A DNA stretch of 64,000 nt from Siphonodentalium dalli (lineage: Eukaryota > Mollusca > Scaphopoda > Gadilida > Siphonodentaliidae), in contig CP136064.1 in the NCBI GenBank assembly GCA_032622095.1, forward strand, positions 171,936,310 to 172,000,309, written 5' to 3'. The notes beneath the pieces are model-generated. The model saw nothing but the letters and a program-made list of their open reading frames with translations. It ran no database searches and was not told the origin of the DNA. The stretch's first letter is position 1. Each line of letters starts with the position of its first letter. Shown here piece by piece: positions 43,290-53,922 of this stretch. Both the position numbers and the translations under genes were made by a program.

Positions 43290-45222
43290 AGCTCAACTTT
43301 AGTTTGTAAAGTTTGAGCTATTGCCATGGCTTTGTCGTCCGTGTGTTTGTGCATAAGGCGTCAACAATAGAGGCTACAGGTCGTACCTTTGATCGGATCA
43401 TAGCTGTTGACATCAACATTTGTACCATTTTGGGGTCATTCGGAAAAAAAACATGGCCGCCAGCGGCCATCTTAGATTTAAAAATTCAATCCATTAGCAC
43501 GGGCTACAGGCCGTACTGTTCGTCTGATCGTCATGAAATTTGTCATGGATGTTAATATTGACATGTAGATGGGAACAAGTCATTTTGGGGTCATTCGGCC
43601 AAAAAACATGGCCGCCAGCAGCCATATTCGATTTTACTCTTTGCATGACTAAATCCTTTAGCACGGGCTACAGGTCGTACCTTTAGTCAGATCATCATAA
43701 AATTTGTCATGGATGTTAACAATGACATGTAGATGGGAACGAGTCATTTTTGGGTTATTCGGGCAAAAAACATGGCCGCCAGCAGCCATCTTGGATTTTA
43801 CTCTTTGTATGACTAAATCCTTTAGCACGGGCTACAGGTCGTACCTTTAGTCTGATAATCATGAAATTTGTCATGGCTGTTGAAATTGGAATGTAGATGG
43901 GAACGAGTCATTTTGGGGTCATTGGGACAAAAAACATGGCCGCCAGTGGCCATCTTTGTTTTCAAAATTCAATCCATTAGCACGGGCCACAGGTCGCACT
44001 GTTCGTCTGATCATCATGAAATTTGTCATGGATGTTAACAATGACATGTAGATTGGAACGAGTCATTTTGGGGTCATTCGGCCAAAAAACATGGCCGCCA
44101 GCAGTCGTCTTGGATTTTACTCTTTGCATGACTAAATCCTTTAGCATGGGCTACAGGTCCTACTTTTAGTCTGATCATCATAAAATTTGTCAAGAATGTT
44201 AATAATCACATGTAGATGGGAACGAGTCATTTTGGGGTCATTCGGCCAAAAAACATGGCCGCCAGCAACCATCTTGGATTTTACTCTTTGTATGACTAAA
44301 TCCTTTAGCACGGGCTACAGGTCGTACCTTTAATCTGATCATCATAAAATTTGTCATGGCTGTTGATATTGGAATGTAAATGGGAACAAGTCATTTTGGG
44401 GTCATTCGGACAAAAAACATGGCCGCCAGCGGCCATCTTGGATTTCAAAATTTAATCCATTAGCACGGGCCACAGGTCGTACTGTTCGTCTGATCATCAT
44501 GAAATTTGTCATGGATGTTAATATTGACATGTAGATGGGAACGAGTAATTTTGGGGTCATTTGGCGAAAAAACGTGGCCGCCAGCAGCCATCTTGGATTT
44601 TACTCTTTGTATGACTAAATTCTTTAGCATGGGCTACAGGTCGTACCTTTAGTCTGATCATCATAAAATTTGTCATGGATGTTAACGATGACATGTAGAT
44701 GGGAACGACTCATTTTGGGGTCATTCGGCCGAAAACATGGCCACCAGCAGCCATCTTGGATTTTACTCTTTGTATGACTAAATTCTTTAGCACGGGCTAC
44801 ATGTCGTACCTTTAGTCTGATCATCATAAAATTTGTCATGAATGTTAATAATGACATGTAGATGGGAACGAGTCATTTTGGGGTCAATCGGCCAAAAAAC
44901 ATGGCCGCCAGCAGCCATCTTGGATTTTACTCTTTGTATGACTAAATTCTTTAGCATGGGCTACAGGTCGTACCTTTAGTCTGATCGTCATAAAATTTGT
45001 CATTGATGTTAACGATGACATGTAGATGGGAACGACTCATTTTGGGGTCATTCGGCCGAAAACATGGCCGCCAGCAGCCATCTTGGATTTTACTTTTCTC
45101 TTCATGTCTATAAACTAGTATTAGACATTCAACTTTCCACATTCCTAATCGCTCCATTGACTGTATTATATTAAATTATTCCCTTTCCAAGTTGAGCTAC
45201 AGTGTCATTGACACTTTCATTT
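43290..45222 (+). mobile_element. Helentron/pearl-like element with 11-unit satellite core
   Basis: The left hairpin is AGCTCAACTTTAGTTTGTAA then AGTTTGAGCTATTGCC. The right end is CAAGTTGAGCTACAGTGTCA, TTGACACTTTCATT. The core has eleven units counted by CATGGCCGCC-type motifs (one degenerate CGTGGCC) at 43452, 43607, 43771, 43935, 44090, 44254, 44418, 44573, 44736, 44900 and 45063. Spacings are 155,164,164,155,164,164,155,163,164,163. The uninterrupted target is visible at 35541-35556. No protein is encoded. The type is inferred from architecture. Confidence 0.85.
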
Positions 45223-45480
45223 GATTCTGTGATCCCATTTTCACAAATCTGAATTCCTGTCACCCAAGGTCATTTCATACCAAATATAAGCAAAGACATG
45301 CAGGCCATTTGGTTCTTGCAAAGACATATGAATTACCAAAGGAGCCTCAATATTAAATGTGAGCTATTAAAATAGACCTGGCGATTCTTTCAAAGAAGAC
45401 TTTTCAAGGGTTACTATAGAAGGAAAGTATGCCCCTGGCCTTTCCTCTATTTGACCCTATCTGAACAAAAGATCTCCAAC
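45223..45480. other. Continuation of repeat B and unassigned DNA
   Basis: 45223-45300 continues the target repeat (TGTGATCCCATTTTCACAAA). The rest resembles AGCTCACCTGAG-family units at low similarity. Confidence 0.55.
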
Positions 45481-45483
45481 TAT

Positions 45484-45925
45484 GGAAATTTATCAAAACC
45501 TTACTGATAATACCAGTTTATATCAAAATTATGAGTACCAAACATGAATTTATAGCATAGACAGGGTGGGTGCAGGAGTTTCAAATCTCTGCCCCTATTT
45601 GAACCAAATGTAAATGCCATTCTATGAGATTCATTGATCTCTGATAATTGTTCCTTTAAATCATAAATATCACACATCATTATCACAATTGAAAAGAAGT
45701 TAATAGCCTAGATAAACATAATATAACACTTGCCTAGAATACAGCACATGGGAATTAATATAATTTAAATTGAAATGAATGACACAAATAAACATTATCT
45801 GTGATGTGTTTATCAACAGCTGTCAGCTAAGATAAGGTCCCATTTCATACACAGTACTGGCCATGCAGTATATAGTATCTCTGATGGCAGGCAGACAAGC
45901 TTGAGATAACATTGTGGCCTTAGGA
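45484..45925 (+). repeat. Interspersed repeat R, copy 1
   Basis: Shares GGAAATTTATCAAAACCTTA, ATAGCATAGACAGGGTG, AACATAATATAACACTTGC and GTGTTTATCAACAGCTGTCA-type blocks in the same order with 63040-63645. Nature unknown, no coding capacity. Confidence 0.7.
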
Positions 45926-46470
45926 TCAGGTGTCAGGTAGCTATATCATCTCATTCAATAACACAGTGGGTGCTCAGTGGAGAAATCTTCTCTTAAAACT
46001 TTCATAGGGCATGACAAACAGATGAGTTATAAAGGGTCATAACTCTGTTAAAATATATCGGATCAAACCCATATTCGAAATTGATCTGTATTTAGGGGTC
46101 AGAAATTCATATACCAAATTTGGTGTCGATCAGATGAAAAATGTTTGAGTCATCCTGGCTTGGATGAATTATATTTAAAAACAAGAGTGGAAAGGGTTAA
46201 ATAAACAATACCAAAATCCATACAGATGAAGAACGTGCTAAGAAAGACCTAGGTGAGAAATATAAGGCAGATCAGAAGAAATTGTTTTGACTTAGATGCA
46301 TCAGATAGCATTTGTGTGCAGGGTTAATTATTTTCTAAACTAATCAACCAATTGATTCCAAAAACTATACAGGTGAGGGGTGTGTCATTATAAACCTACA
46401 TATCAAATATGAACACAATCGGACAAAAAATACTTAGGTTACAGCATTTGATAGCTCATGCCTATGTGTG
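45926..46470 (-). repeat. Reverse fragment of the 14150-15482 repeat family
   Basis: CCATATTCGAAATTGATCTG, CCAAAAACTATACAGGTGAG and ACACAATCGGACAAAAAATA match the reverse complement of segments near 14290-14660. Confidence 0.6.
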
Positions 46471-46474
46471 GATT

Positions 46475-46999
46475 TTTGTTTTTAGAGTTATGTACCTGGC
46501 TCTGCCCCTATTTGACCCAGTGACCCAATTTGAACAAATCTGAACCCCAGTCACCCAATGTCCCTCCGTACCAAATATAAGCTAAATCGACCCAATGTTT
46601 TCTGAAAAGAAGTCATTTTAAGAATTACTATGGAGGAATAGAGTTATGGCCCTGGTTTCTCAACTAATCAACTTGGTGACCTCATTTGAACAAATCTGAA
46701 TGTGAGTCACCTAGGGAATATCCACACCATATTTGAACCTATTGGGCCTTATAGTTCTGAAAAAAGAAGTCGTTATAAGAATTACTATGGAGCAATAGAG
46801 TTGTGGCCCTGCTTTCTCAACTAATTGACCTGATGACCTCTTTTGAACAAATCTGAATGTGATTCACCTTGGGAACATCCACACCAAATATGAACACGTT
46901 CCGCCTTACAGTTCGGGACGAGAAGATGATTCTTGACGGACAGACGGACGAGGAGTGATGACTATAGCTCCACCGGAGACTTCGTCTCAGGTGAGCTAA
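46475..46999 (-). mobile_element. AGCTCACCTGAG hairpin element, reverse copy 1
   Basis: Ends at 46999 with CACCGGAGACTTCGTCTCAG, GTGAGCTAAAA, preceded by GACGGACGAGGAGTGATGAC. Internal ACAAATCTGAATGTGAGTCA units. Confidence 0.75.
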
Positions 47000-47094
47000 A
47001 AAAACAATTCCACAGTTTTTTTAAATATTCTTTTATTTTTTAATATATCATTTCTTTTCTATTCTTTTCTTTTTTGGTTAAAGAGTTTAATCTG
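47000..47094. repeat. AT/T-rich low-complexity spacer
   Basis: A TTTTATTTTT/TTCTTTTCT-type tract between two reverse copies of the same element. Confidence 0.6.
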
Positions 47095-47626
47095 AATTTT
47101 TTTTTTTGAGTTATGTCCCTGGCCCCACCCACATTTGACCCGGTGACCTCATTTGAACAAATCTGAACCCCAGTCAACCAAGGATCCTTCATACCAAATA
47201 TGAACCCATTTGGCCTGATGGTATTTGAGAAGATGTTTAAAATAATTACTATGGAGGGAAAGAGTTATGGCCCTGGTTTCTCAACTAATCAACCTGGTGA
47301 CCTCATTTGAACAAATCTGAATGTGAGTCACCTAGGGAACATCCACACCAAATATGAACCCATTCGGCCTTATAGTTCTGGGAAAAAAAGTCGTTCTAAG
47401 AATTACTATGAAGGAATAGAGTTGTGGCCCTGCTTTCTCAACTAATTGACCCGATGACCTCATTTGAACAAATCTGAATGTGATTCACCTAGGGAACATC
47501 CACACCAAATATGAACCTGTTCCGTCTTACAGTTTTGGCAGAGAAGATGATTCTTGACACTGAGACGGACGAGGAGTGATGACTATAGCTCCACCGGAGA
47601 CTTCGTCTCAGGTGAGCTAAAAACCA
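47095..47626 (-). mobile_element. AGCTCACCTGAG hairpin element, reverse copy 2
   Basis: Same terminus and order of units as the previous copy, ending CTCAGGTGAGCTAAAAACC. Adjacent same-orientation copies suggest tandem insertion or duplication. Confidence 0.75.
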
Positions 47627-47659
47627 TTACCGGGTACTCATTTATGTGAGGATACTTTT

Positions 47660-49031
47660 ATGTTTACCCATACCATAGTATGGTAAACAGTGTCGACGTC
47701 CACATTGACCACCCGTCGTCCGTCTGTCCGACACTTTACACATGTTGCGACAAACATCTTCTGTATGATCGGAACCAAATTTTTATATGAATTTCTCAGC
47801 CCAAAAGACAGATTGAGTTCGAATATGGGTTTGATCCGACTATTTTTAACTGAGTTATGGCCCTTTTACAAAAAAATATTAACTCTTAAAAAATTTTTTT
47901 TAGATTGAATTCCTTTCTCGATTTAACAACAACAACAACAACAACAAAAAAAAAAACAAATATATACCAGTAATAAAATATATATTTTTTTTAATAAGTT
48001 AACAAAATTTGAAAAAACTAACACCAATTTAACTCCACCAAGGGTACCCCGAGTCACCACACCAAATTTGGGTTTGATCTGTCCAAAAACTTGTGTTATG
48101 TACTGGTAAATTTGTTTGGAGCGATATTAAACCAAATTCACCAATTCCATCGCATGACTTTGGACTACTTAGCTATTAATATGGCTAATCATTTTCTGAT
48201 GTCTCTTATTCCAGTGTGCAGATAAAGCCATCGTATCTATCTTTTAAAAACTGTTTCAACAATACACATGCCATGCTATTAACAGTAGATTAGAAAATCT
48301 TTGCTGCATTGCACAGCTGAGTATATAACTCTACAGATGGTCTGAGATCAGTATAAATGTTATAGGTTTAAAAGAGATTCCACGGTTCAGCATAAACAAT
48401 GCCAGTGATTAGTTGACAGCTCTGCTATATAATTTATATTAGTTGGTCAGCCGTGAGGTGGGCTTATCTTGATGGCGGTGTTGTTGGTAGAATTTGATAC
48501 ATTATCATTGTAAACTTAAATTGAGCTCTATTAAAGACATATTATGAACTTGTTTGGGTGCGTGAAACTGGTAAGTTGGTATTCGGGCGCTATACCAACT
48601 GGCGAAATGTAACATTCCACAACAATTGATTTCGCAGTCGAGAGTCATTGCATGTAATTAATATATAAGAATCACGGTGTGTGTTGTCAATTTGGATTAA
48701 TATTCGTAAAAAGTAACTACTTTGAGCAAGTTTATTCTCAATTTCTATTTGAGCACCCTATCAGAGTGTTTCAAATCACTTTAACCCAAGTATTCCATGT
48801 CTTTTCACATTTAATCCAAGGCTGCGCTGGTGCATCATTACAGATCCTGTGCCAGTGTATTCTCTTATATATACGCAAGTGACCCATAAATTCCAATTAT
48901 TTATGTTATGTACATTTGTCTGTAATGGTACATAACAGTATACTCCATATATAATATAATTCAACATCAAAACTCTAATTTACTATCACCAAGAGATGAG
49001 TTAAACATATGCCAATAGTGATCGGCCTCTT
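47660..49031 (+). mobile_element. TTTACCCATACCATAG hairpin element, copy S1
   Basis: Left hairpin TTTACCCATACCATAGTATG, GTAAAC, then a CGTCCGTCTGTCC tract. Right terminus ATGCCAATAGTGATCGGCCT. About 1 kb of the interior is shared with 53923-54873 and 56971-57650 in opposite orientation. The MITE at 48535-48780 is inserted in it. Confidence 0.72.
48535..48780 (+). mobile_element. TTAA-type MITE (AGACAT...ATCACT family), 246 bp
   Basis: TTAA at 48531-48534 and 48781-48784. The empty site is seen in the related copy at about 54152-54162 (ACTTGGGTTAAGAGAG on the opposite strand), a second independent proof of TTAA targeting by this family. Confidence 0.88.
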
Positions 49032-49370
49032 GTTTGTTTCTGTATTCCTGTTTCTGCTATTAACAAGAAAGCATGCATTTTGTCATCAGTGTTCTTCATT
49101 ATTCTAATGTGTTATTGGTTACTAGTATTCGAACAGACTGCAGATGGAAATTACATAATTAAAATACAGACTGGGCCATCGTTGTGATATATATACCGAT
49201 GATGCATGTAACCTGTGGGAATGGATGCTTCACCTTTTTTGACAAGGTTAATTAGCGAGTGTTGGGTGATTTTCTGAGATTTCTGGTGCTATTCATTAAA
49301 ATATAAACAGGTAAAAATTTAATAGTCATCTCATTATACGATATGATGAAATTCATGACAACATTATCTT
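49032..49370. other. Unassigned intergenic DNA
   Basis: Nothing recognised. Confidence 0.5.
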
Positions 49371-49379
49371 CTGCATTAG

Positions 49380-49598
49380 TAGGGGATATAGAAACTGAAC
49401 AGAAGGGAAACAGTAAATAAAAACAGTGTTAATTTTGGATACTTCACAGAAGATGAGGACTAAGCAGAATGAGGTCCCCAGAGGGTGTATTCAGTGATGG
49501 TAGCCCACTAAATTCAGCATCATGCTGGAGACCTCATTCACCGTCATTCTGGGAACCTCATTCTGCAAATGACACACACTATTTGCAGGCTTGCAGGT
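49380..49598 (-). mobile_element. GAATGAGGTCC-family MITE fragment
   Basis: AAGCAGAATGAGGTCCCCAG hairpin remnants and the end CATTCTGCAAATGACACACA then CTATTTGCAGGCTTG. The other end is eroded. Confidence 0.65.
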
Positions 49599-50217
49599 AA
49601 ATCATATAGCTCCATATAGGATTCAGTGTTTACAACAAATGATCTCCTTGGTTATTGAAATATATATTTTTATTGCACTTAGATACAGGTCAGACACCAA
49701 CAGATTGTACATATAGTCACACTGATCATGTGAGTCAGGCGACATTCAGCAAGATATTAATAAAAGGCCACTTGGCCACAGAGTTCCCCGACACAGTGGC
49801 TTCATTTGGAGTTGAATCCTTATAGAAATATATTATATGGAATAAAATACTTGTGCATTGTCTTAAAACAGAGCTGCATACAAATAACCAAATCTGAAAA
49901 AACTCTTAAAAGTCAAAATATAACCTCAAATTGGCACAATATTAAAAAAATTCGAAGAATACAGGTTCAGACAAAAGATGAGTCCCAGGATGTACGATTC
50001 TATGTCGAATAAGGGCAACAACTCCACCAAAATGAGTCCGACCAAACTCAAAAAATATCAGGTGAGCAGGATCACATGATGGTTGATACATGTGCCAAGT
50101 TTAAAGACAATGTTCTGGATGTGCGAATGCACACCTGGACAAGGGTAAATACTACATGTAGAGTCCTCCAAATAGAATGTTGGGGGAAAAACATACGAAA
50201 TTTAAGACTCTTGAGCT
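49599..50217 (-). other. Probable 3' flank / 3' UTR of the PUDP gene
   Basis: No repeat recognised. On the minus strand AATAAA occurs at 49668-49673, about 545 bases after the stop codon, a candidate poly(A) signal. Unproven. Confidence 0.4.
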
Positions 50218-50403
50218 TCATATATTTTTGTAAGATGGAAGTCCGAACTCCTCAGGAATAAACTCTTCCATTGAGTTGAGAATCAAAGTTGAGATGTCTC
50301 CTACAACGTTGCCTCTTAGGGGAGGAGGAGGAATCCAAACAACAGGCATCTTTGCTGCATGAGCTGCCATTACTCCATTCGGGGCATCCTCAAAAACAAG
50401 AAC
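50218..50403 (-). CDS. PUDP: Pseudouridine-5'-phosphatase, last coding exon
   Basis: It encodes 61 residues and TGA: VLVFEDAPNGVMAAHAA then MPVVWIPPP and the C-terminal EEFGLPSY. FEDAPNG is HAD motif IV, whose acidic residues bind magnesium, and EEFGLPSY matches the conserved tail of HDHD1/PUDP. The acceptor is TATTTTTGCAG at 50414-50404. In human the enzyme removes phosphate from pseudouridine 5'-monophosphate from RNA turnover in the cytosol; the same role is inferred here. A mariner-like MITE remnant lies 26 bp before the acceptor AG. Other HAD-like phosphatases of the beta-PGM group would share motif IV, but the tail favours PUDP. Confidence 0.88.
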   Translation of the reverse strand, partial: VLVFEDAPNGVMAAHAAKMPVVWIPPPPLRGNVVGDISTLILNSMEEFIPEEFGLPSYKNI

Positions 50404-50431
50404 CTGCAAAAATACATTAAGCCTAGATGTA

Positions 50432-50592
50432 CAGTAATGCTCTAAATAATCGACTCCTTAACCACAGCATAATTATGGGTAATGTTTCAGGATTTAGTCG
50501 GAAATATGGCTTGTTGCCATTCATCGGAAAGCTCTCACTACCCATAATTCTGCTGTGTTTAAGGAGTCGAATATTTAGGGCATTAATTACTG
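50432..50592. mobile_element. Mariner-like foldback MITE, deleted copy, next to the splice acceptor
   Basis: CAGTAATGCTCTAAATAATC at 50432 and the inverted right arm to 50592. Most of the second hairpin arm is deleted after TCGGAAAGCTCTCAC. TA flanks are present. Confidence 0.82.
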
Positions 50593-51265
50593 TAATATGA
50601 AGAGACAAGAATACTGTAAAATCATTTTAATTTGTCCATTAATCGTTGATTTCATGGTTTGGCCAAAGCATGAAATCAAAATATTTAAATATTGAAAATT
50701 ATTATATGCTAAGCTATCAAATAGTAGTATTTTTGCATCAGATAAAAACCGTTACCTATCTGCGCTAAAATTAAAAGTGATTCAGTACTAGATGAGTTAA
50801 CATCGCTTCGCCACATTGAACTAGAGTTACTTCCCTCTCACTACTCTTTTGTTTGCTTACGTTATCGTATGTGAAACAACTGTCAAAAATACTACGATGT
50901 TATCCCCTTTATCCATCAATCAATCTGTCTGAAAAATGAAACAATTTTCAGTTATATGCACAAGCTCATTACCATGGCTGTGCTTGGGTATACACATTTA
51001 CACTTTTTACTCTTCTTTCGAGTTGAGCCATGGGCCAACAGAGCAGAGCATATAATAAACAGGACATCTACATTTTTTGTTTGATATGGCAGGCCTAATT
51101 ATCTCAATCGTGATGACAAATAAATTAATTTCCACACGTGGCTCGTGGAAATTCCTTTTTTTTCTGTCATCGCACATGAGATAATACCCATATCCAACTA
51201 AAAAGTCTAGATATCCTCTATATATTTGGCATACAGTATTTATTTTTTCTGTTCCATGTGTTATT

Positions 51266-52121
51266 AGCTCAACTTTATTTTGTAAAGTTTGAGCTATTGC
51301 CATGGCTTGGTATCCATCTTCCATGCGTGTGTGTGTAATGTGTCAACAATTTCCTTTAGCACAGGCTACAGGTTGTACCTTTGGTAGGATCATTATGAAA
51401 TTTGTCATAGCTTTTGACATTGACATGTAGATGGGAACGAGTCATTTTGGGGTAATTCGGCAAAAAAAAACATGGCCACCAGCAGCCATCTTGGATTTCA
51501 AAATTCAATCCATTAGCATGGGCTACAGGTCGTACTGTTTGTCTATCATCATGAAATTTGTCATGAATGTTAATATTGACATGTAGATGGGAACGAGTCA
51601 TTTTGGGGTCATTCAGCCATAAAACATGGCCACTGGCAGCTATCTTGGATTTTACTCATTGCATGACTAAAATATTTGGCATGGGCTACTAGTCGTACGT
51701 TTGGTCAGATCATTATGAAATTTGTCATGGATGTCAACATTGATATGTAGATGGGAACGAGTCATTTTGGGTCATTCGGCCATAAAACATGGCCACTGGC
51801 AGCCATCTTGGATTTTACTCTTTGTATGACTAAATCATTTGGCTCATCCTACATTCCACTTCCCTCATCCGATCATAACCAAACTTCATATTGATCTTGA
51901 TATTGATCTACTAGATGGGAGATATTAAATGTTTTTGATATTCATTGGAAAACATAGCCGCAAGCCATCTTGGATTTAAATTTATATATATATATCTCTT
52001 CATGTTGATAATCTGGATTACTTAGACATTTCAACTTTCCAGTCCTAATCACTCAATTGATTGTAACACTTGAAATTATTCCTTTTCCAAGTTGAGCTAC
52101 AGTGTCATTGGCACTTTCATT
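51266..52121 (+). mobile_element. Helentron/pearl-like element in the PUDP intron
   Basis: Left hairpin AGCTCAACTTTATTTTGTAA, AGTTTGAGCTATTGCC. Right end AAGTTGAGCTACAGTGTCAT, TGGCACTTTCATT. Four to five diverged units with ATGGCCACC/CATGTAGATGGGAACGAG. ATT occurs at both junctions, as at 43290/45222. Confidence 0.8.
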
Positions 52122-52286
52122 AATAATGTATGGCATATTTTGAAGGTTCTGTATTATTAATATCGCTATAAAGGGGTACTGTTAACTAAATCCGACCATT
52201 TATGGGAAAATCTCCTGTTATACCCAACAGCATATATGCAATAACAAATGAATAACTTGAGCCATTATCAGAGTAGTTATCACATA

Positions 52287-52325
52287 GGAAATGTTCAGAT
52301 AATAAGTTATTATCTAAACATTTCC
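52287..52325. repeat. 39-bp imperfect palindrome
   Basis: GGAAATGTTCAGATAATAAG faces TTATTATCTAAACATTTCC. The same half-site occurs at 37650, 40137 and 40247, suggesting a remnant of an interspersed element. Confidence 0.65.
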
Positions 52326-52487
52326 CTCAAAAGTAGGACTCCTTCTGCATTTTGTTTATCAGTTGTCTGCTTTTATCACCTTAACATCTCTCCAAATGAA
52401 TAATATATCATTCCAGTGTATACTTCTATAACTGAGTGAGAGAATCCATTTAGCATAAAAAGGGTTAATGTATAGCAAATAGTTCAC

Positions 52488-52720
52488 CTCTTGTGGATCT
52501 GGATTATCAGAGAATCTGGCAGCAGCAACGAGGAAGCAGTCCGGTGCTGGTTTCGCATGCGTCACGTCTGGATCATCCCCACTTAATACAACATGGCTTA
52601 GTAATCCAAATAGGTCTTTGTGACCGGCAGCTTTAAGTCTGTAGCTGCCAGTGTCTGATCCCGTGGCTATACACATCGGAATATTGTGTTCATGTAAATG
52701 TCTCAGCAACCTGACAACAC
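52488..52720 (-). CDS. PUDP: Pseudouridine-5'-phosphatase, middle exon (HAD motifs II and III)
   Basis: 77 full codons after the split Gly: VVRLLRHLHEHNIPMCIATG, then SDTGSYRLKAAGHKDLF and SHVVLSGDDPDVTHAKPAPD, ending FSDNPDPQE. The Thr of IATGSD is HAD motif II and the Lys of HAKPAPD motif III, which position the substrate phosphate and stabilise the phospho-aspartyl intermediate. The GDDP-x-V-x-H-x-KP-x-PD layout is characteristic of HDHD1/PUDP. Acceptor TTACTGACAG, donor GAG/GTGAAC. Reading on past the donor gives only intron. Confidence 0.9.
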
Positions 52721-52847
52721 CTGTCAGTAAGGGAAAGATGTTTATTTCATGGGCGAAAAAGAAAATTCAATGCACAATTGTGATTATTTGGAGATATCTT
52801 ACCACAAAAAAAGGTTGCTTATCTTTGAAAATCAGGAACTGATTTAA

Positions 52848-53054
52848 CCCTTTCAGTGCCAAGTCCAATTTTTGTATCAACCCATAATTCCTTGATCATT
52901 TTTCAAATTTATTGATTATAATAATGTGATACATTGATGGAAAGAGCTCTAAGAGCTCTTTTCATCATTGTATCACATTATTATAATCAATAAATTTGAA
53001 AAATGATCAAGGAAATATGGGTTGATACAAAAATCGGACTTGGCACTGAAAGTG
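52848..53054. mobile_element. Palindromic dimer of the CCCTTTCAGTGCC TTAA MITE, 207 bp
   Basis: TTAA at 52844-52847 and 53055-53058. The whole element is a near-perfect palindrome centred on AGAGCTCTAAGAGCTCT. Each half equals most of the 129-bp monomer at 41911-42039. Confidence 0.92.
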
Positions 53055-53110
53055 TTAAACCTGTAATTATTGTCACATTTCAACATCCCAACAAACATGT
53101 TTTGACTTAA

Positions 53111-53367
53111 TAAGCGAGACCACTGAGTCGCGGCCATATTGGATTCATCCAGCCCCGTTCCGTGGTTTCAGAGATTCATCCAGGCCTGGTTCCATGGTTT
53201 TAGTGCTACAGGTCAAAGTTCTGGAATAGTATTTCCATATATGGAGCTTTTGAATATACATGACTTCCATATACGGAAATGCTACTCCAGACCTTTGACC
53301 TGTAGCACTAAAACCATGGAACCGGGCCTGGTAGATCCAATATGGCTGCAAGTTAGTGACAGAATCT
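53111..53367. mobile_element. Foldback MITE (GTCGCGGCCATATT family), copy 2
   Basis: AGTCGCGGCCATATTGGATT on the left and ATCCAATATGGCTGCAAG on the right, with a second inner palindrome (ATGGTTTTAGTGCTACAGGT and its complement). Relative of 16451-16650. Exact ends uncertain by a few bases. Confidence 0.72.
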
Positions 53368-53585
53368 ATTGTGAGGCAGACCTAGTGATCCTAATGTTTT
53401 GTCAAACAGCCCTGTTAATTTCCCAGGCCATACTTTTGTCATGAATTAAATCTTGGCTAAAAAGCTTAGGATCCACAAAATAGCATGCTTTACAAATACA
53501 TATACAAATATCATGTATAGACTTCAGTTTGTAATATTGGAGCTTGGCCCTTGATCACCAAGGACACTGTTTGGGATCTGGTTTA

Positions 53586-53922
53586 AAGTGATGTGAAACG
53601 CTCCGGTTGGGTGTTCAAATAGGAATAGAGAATAATATTACTCAAAGTGGTATTTATTACGAATGTTAGTCCAAATTTCCAGCACACACACCGTCATTCT
53701 TATATATTATCAAATGCAATGACCCTCGATGGCGAAATCATTAGCATTAGTTTATCACTGATTTTTGCATCCCCAATTGAGATGTAAATATTTACAATTA
53801 TGCGTAGTTCAAACGATTATATCTATGGAGTGGTATGGTCAATTTCTTTGAGATTTTCGGCGATGTTAGTAGATTACTACAAACCTCCAGTTGGCATAGC
53901 GCCTGAGTACTAATTATCAGTT
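53586..53922 (-). mobile_element. TTAA-type MITE (AGACAT...ATCACT family), truncated
   Basis: TTAA (53582-53585) then AGTGATGTGAAACGCTCCGG. The AGACAT end is missing where the S2 repeat begins. Confidence 0.7.

Larger units (their letters stand above)
50404..52487 (-). other. PUDP intron with nested repeats
   Basis: Holds the MITE at 50432-50592, the pearl-like element at 51266-52121 and a palindrome at 52287-52325. 50593-51265 has no recognised feature apart from short random frames. Confidence 0.75.
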
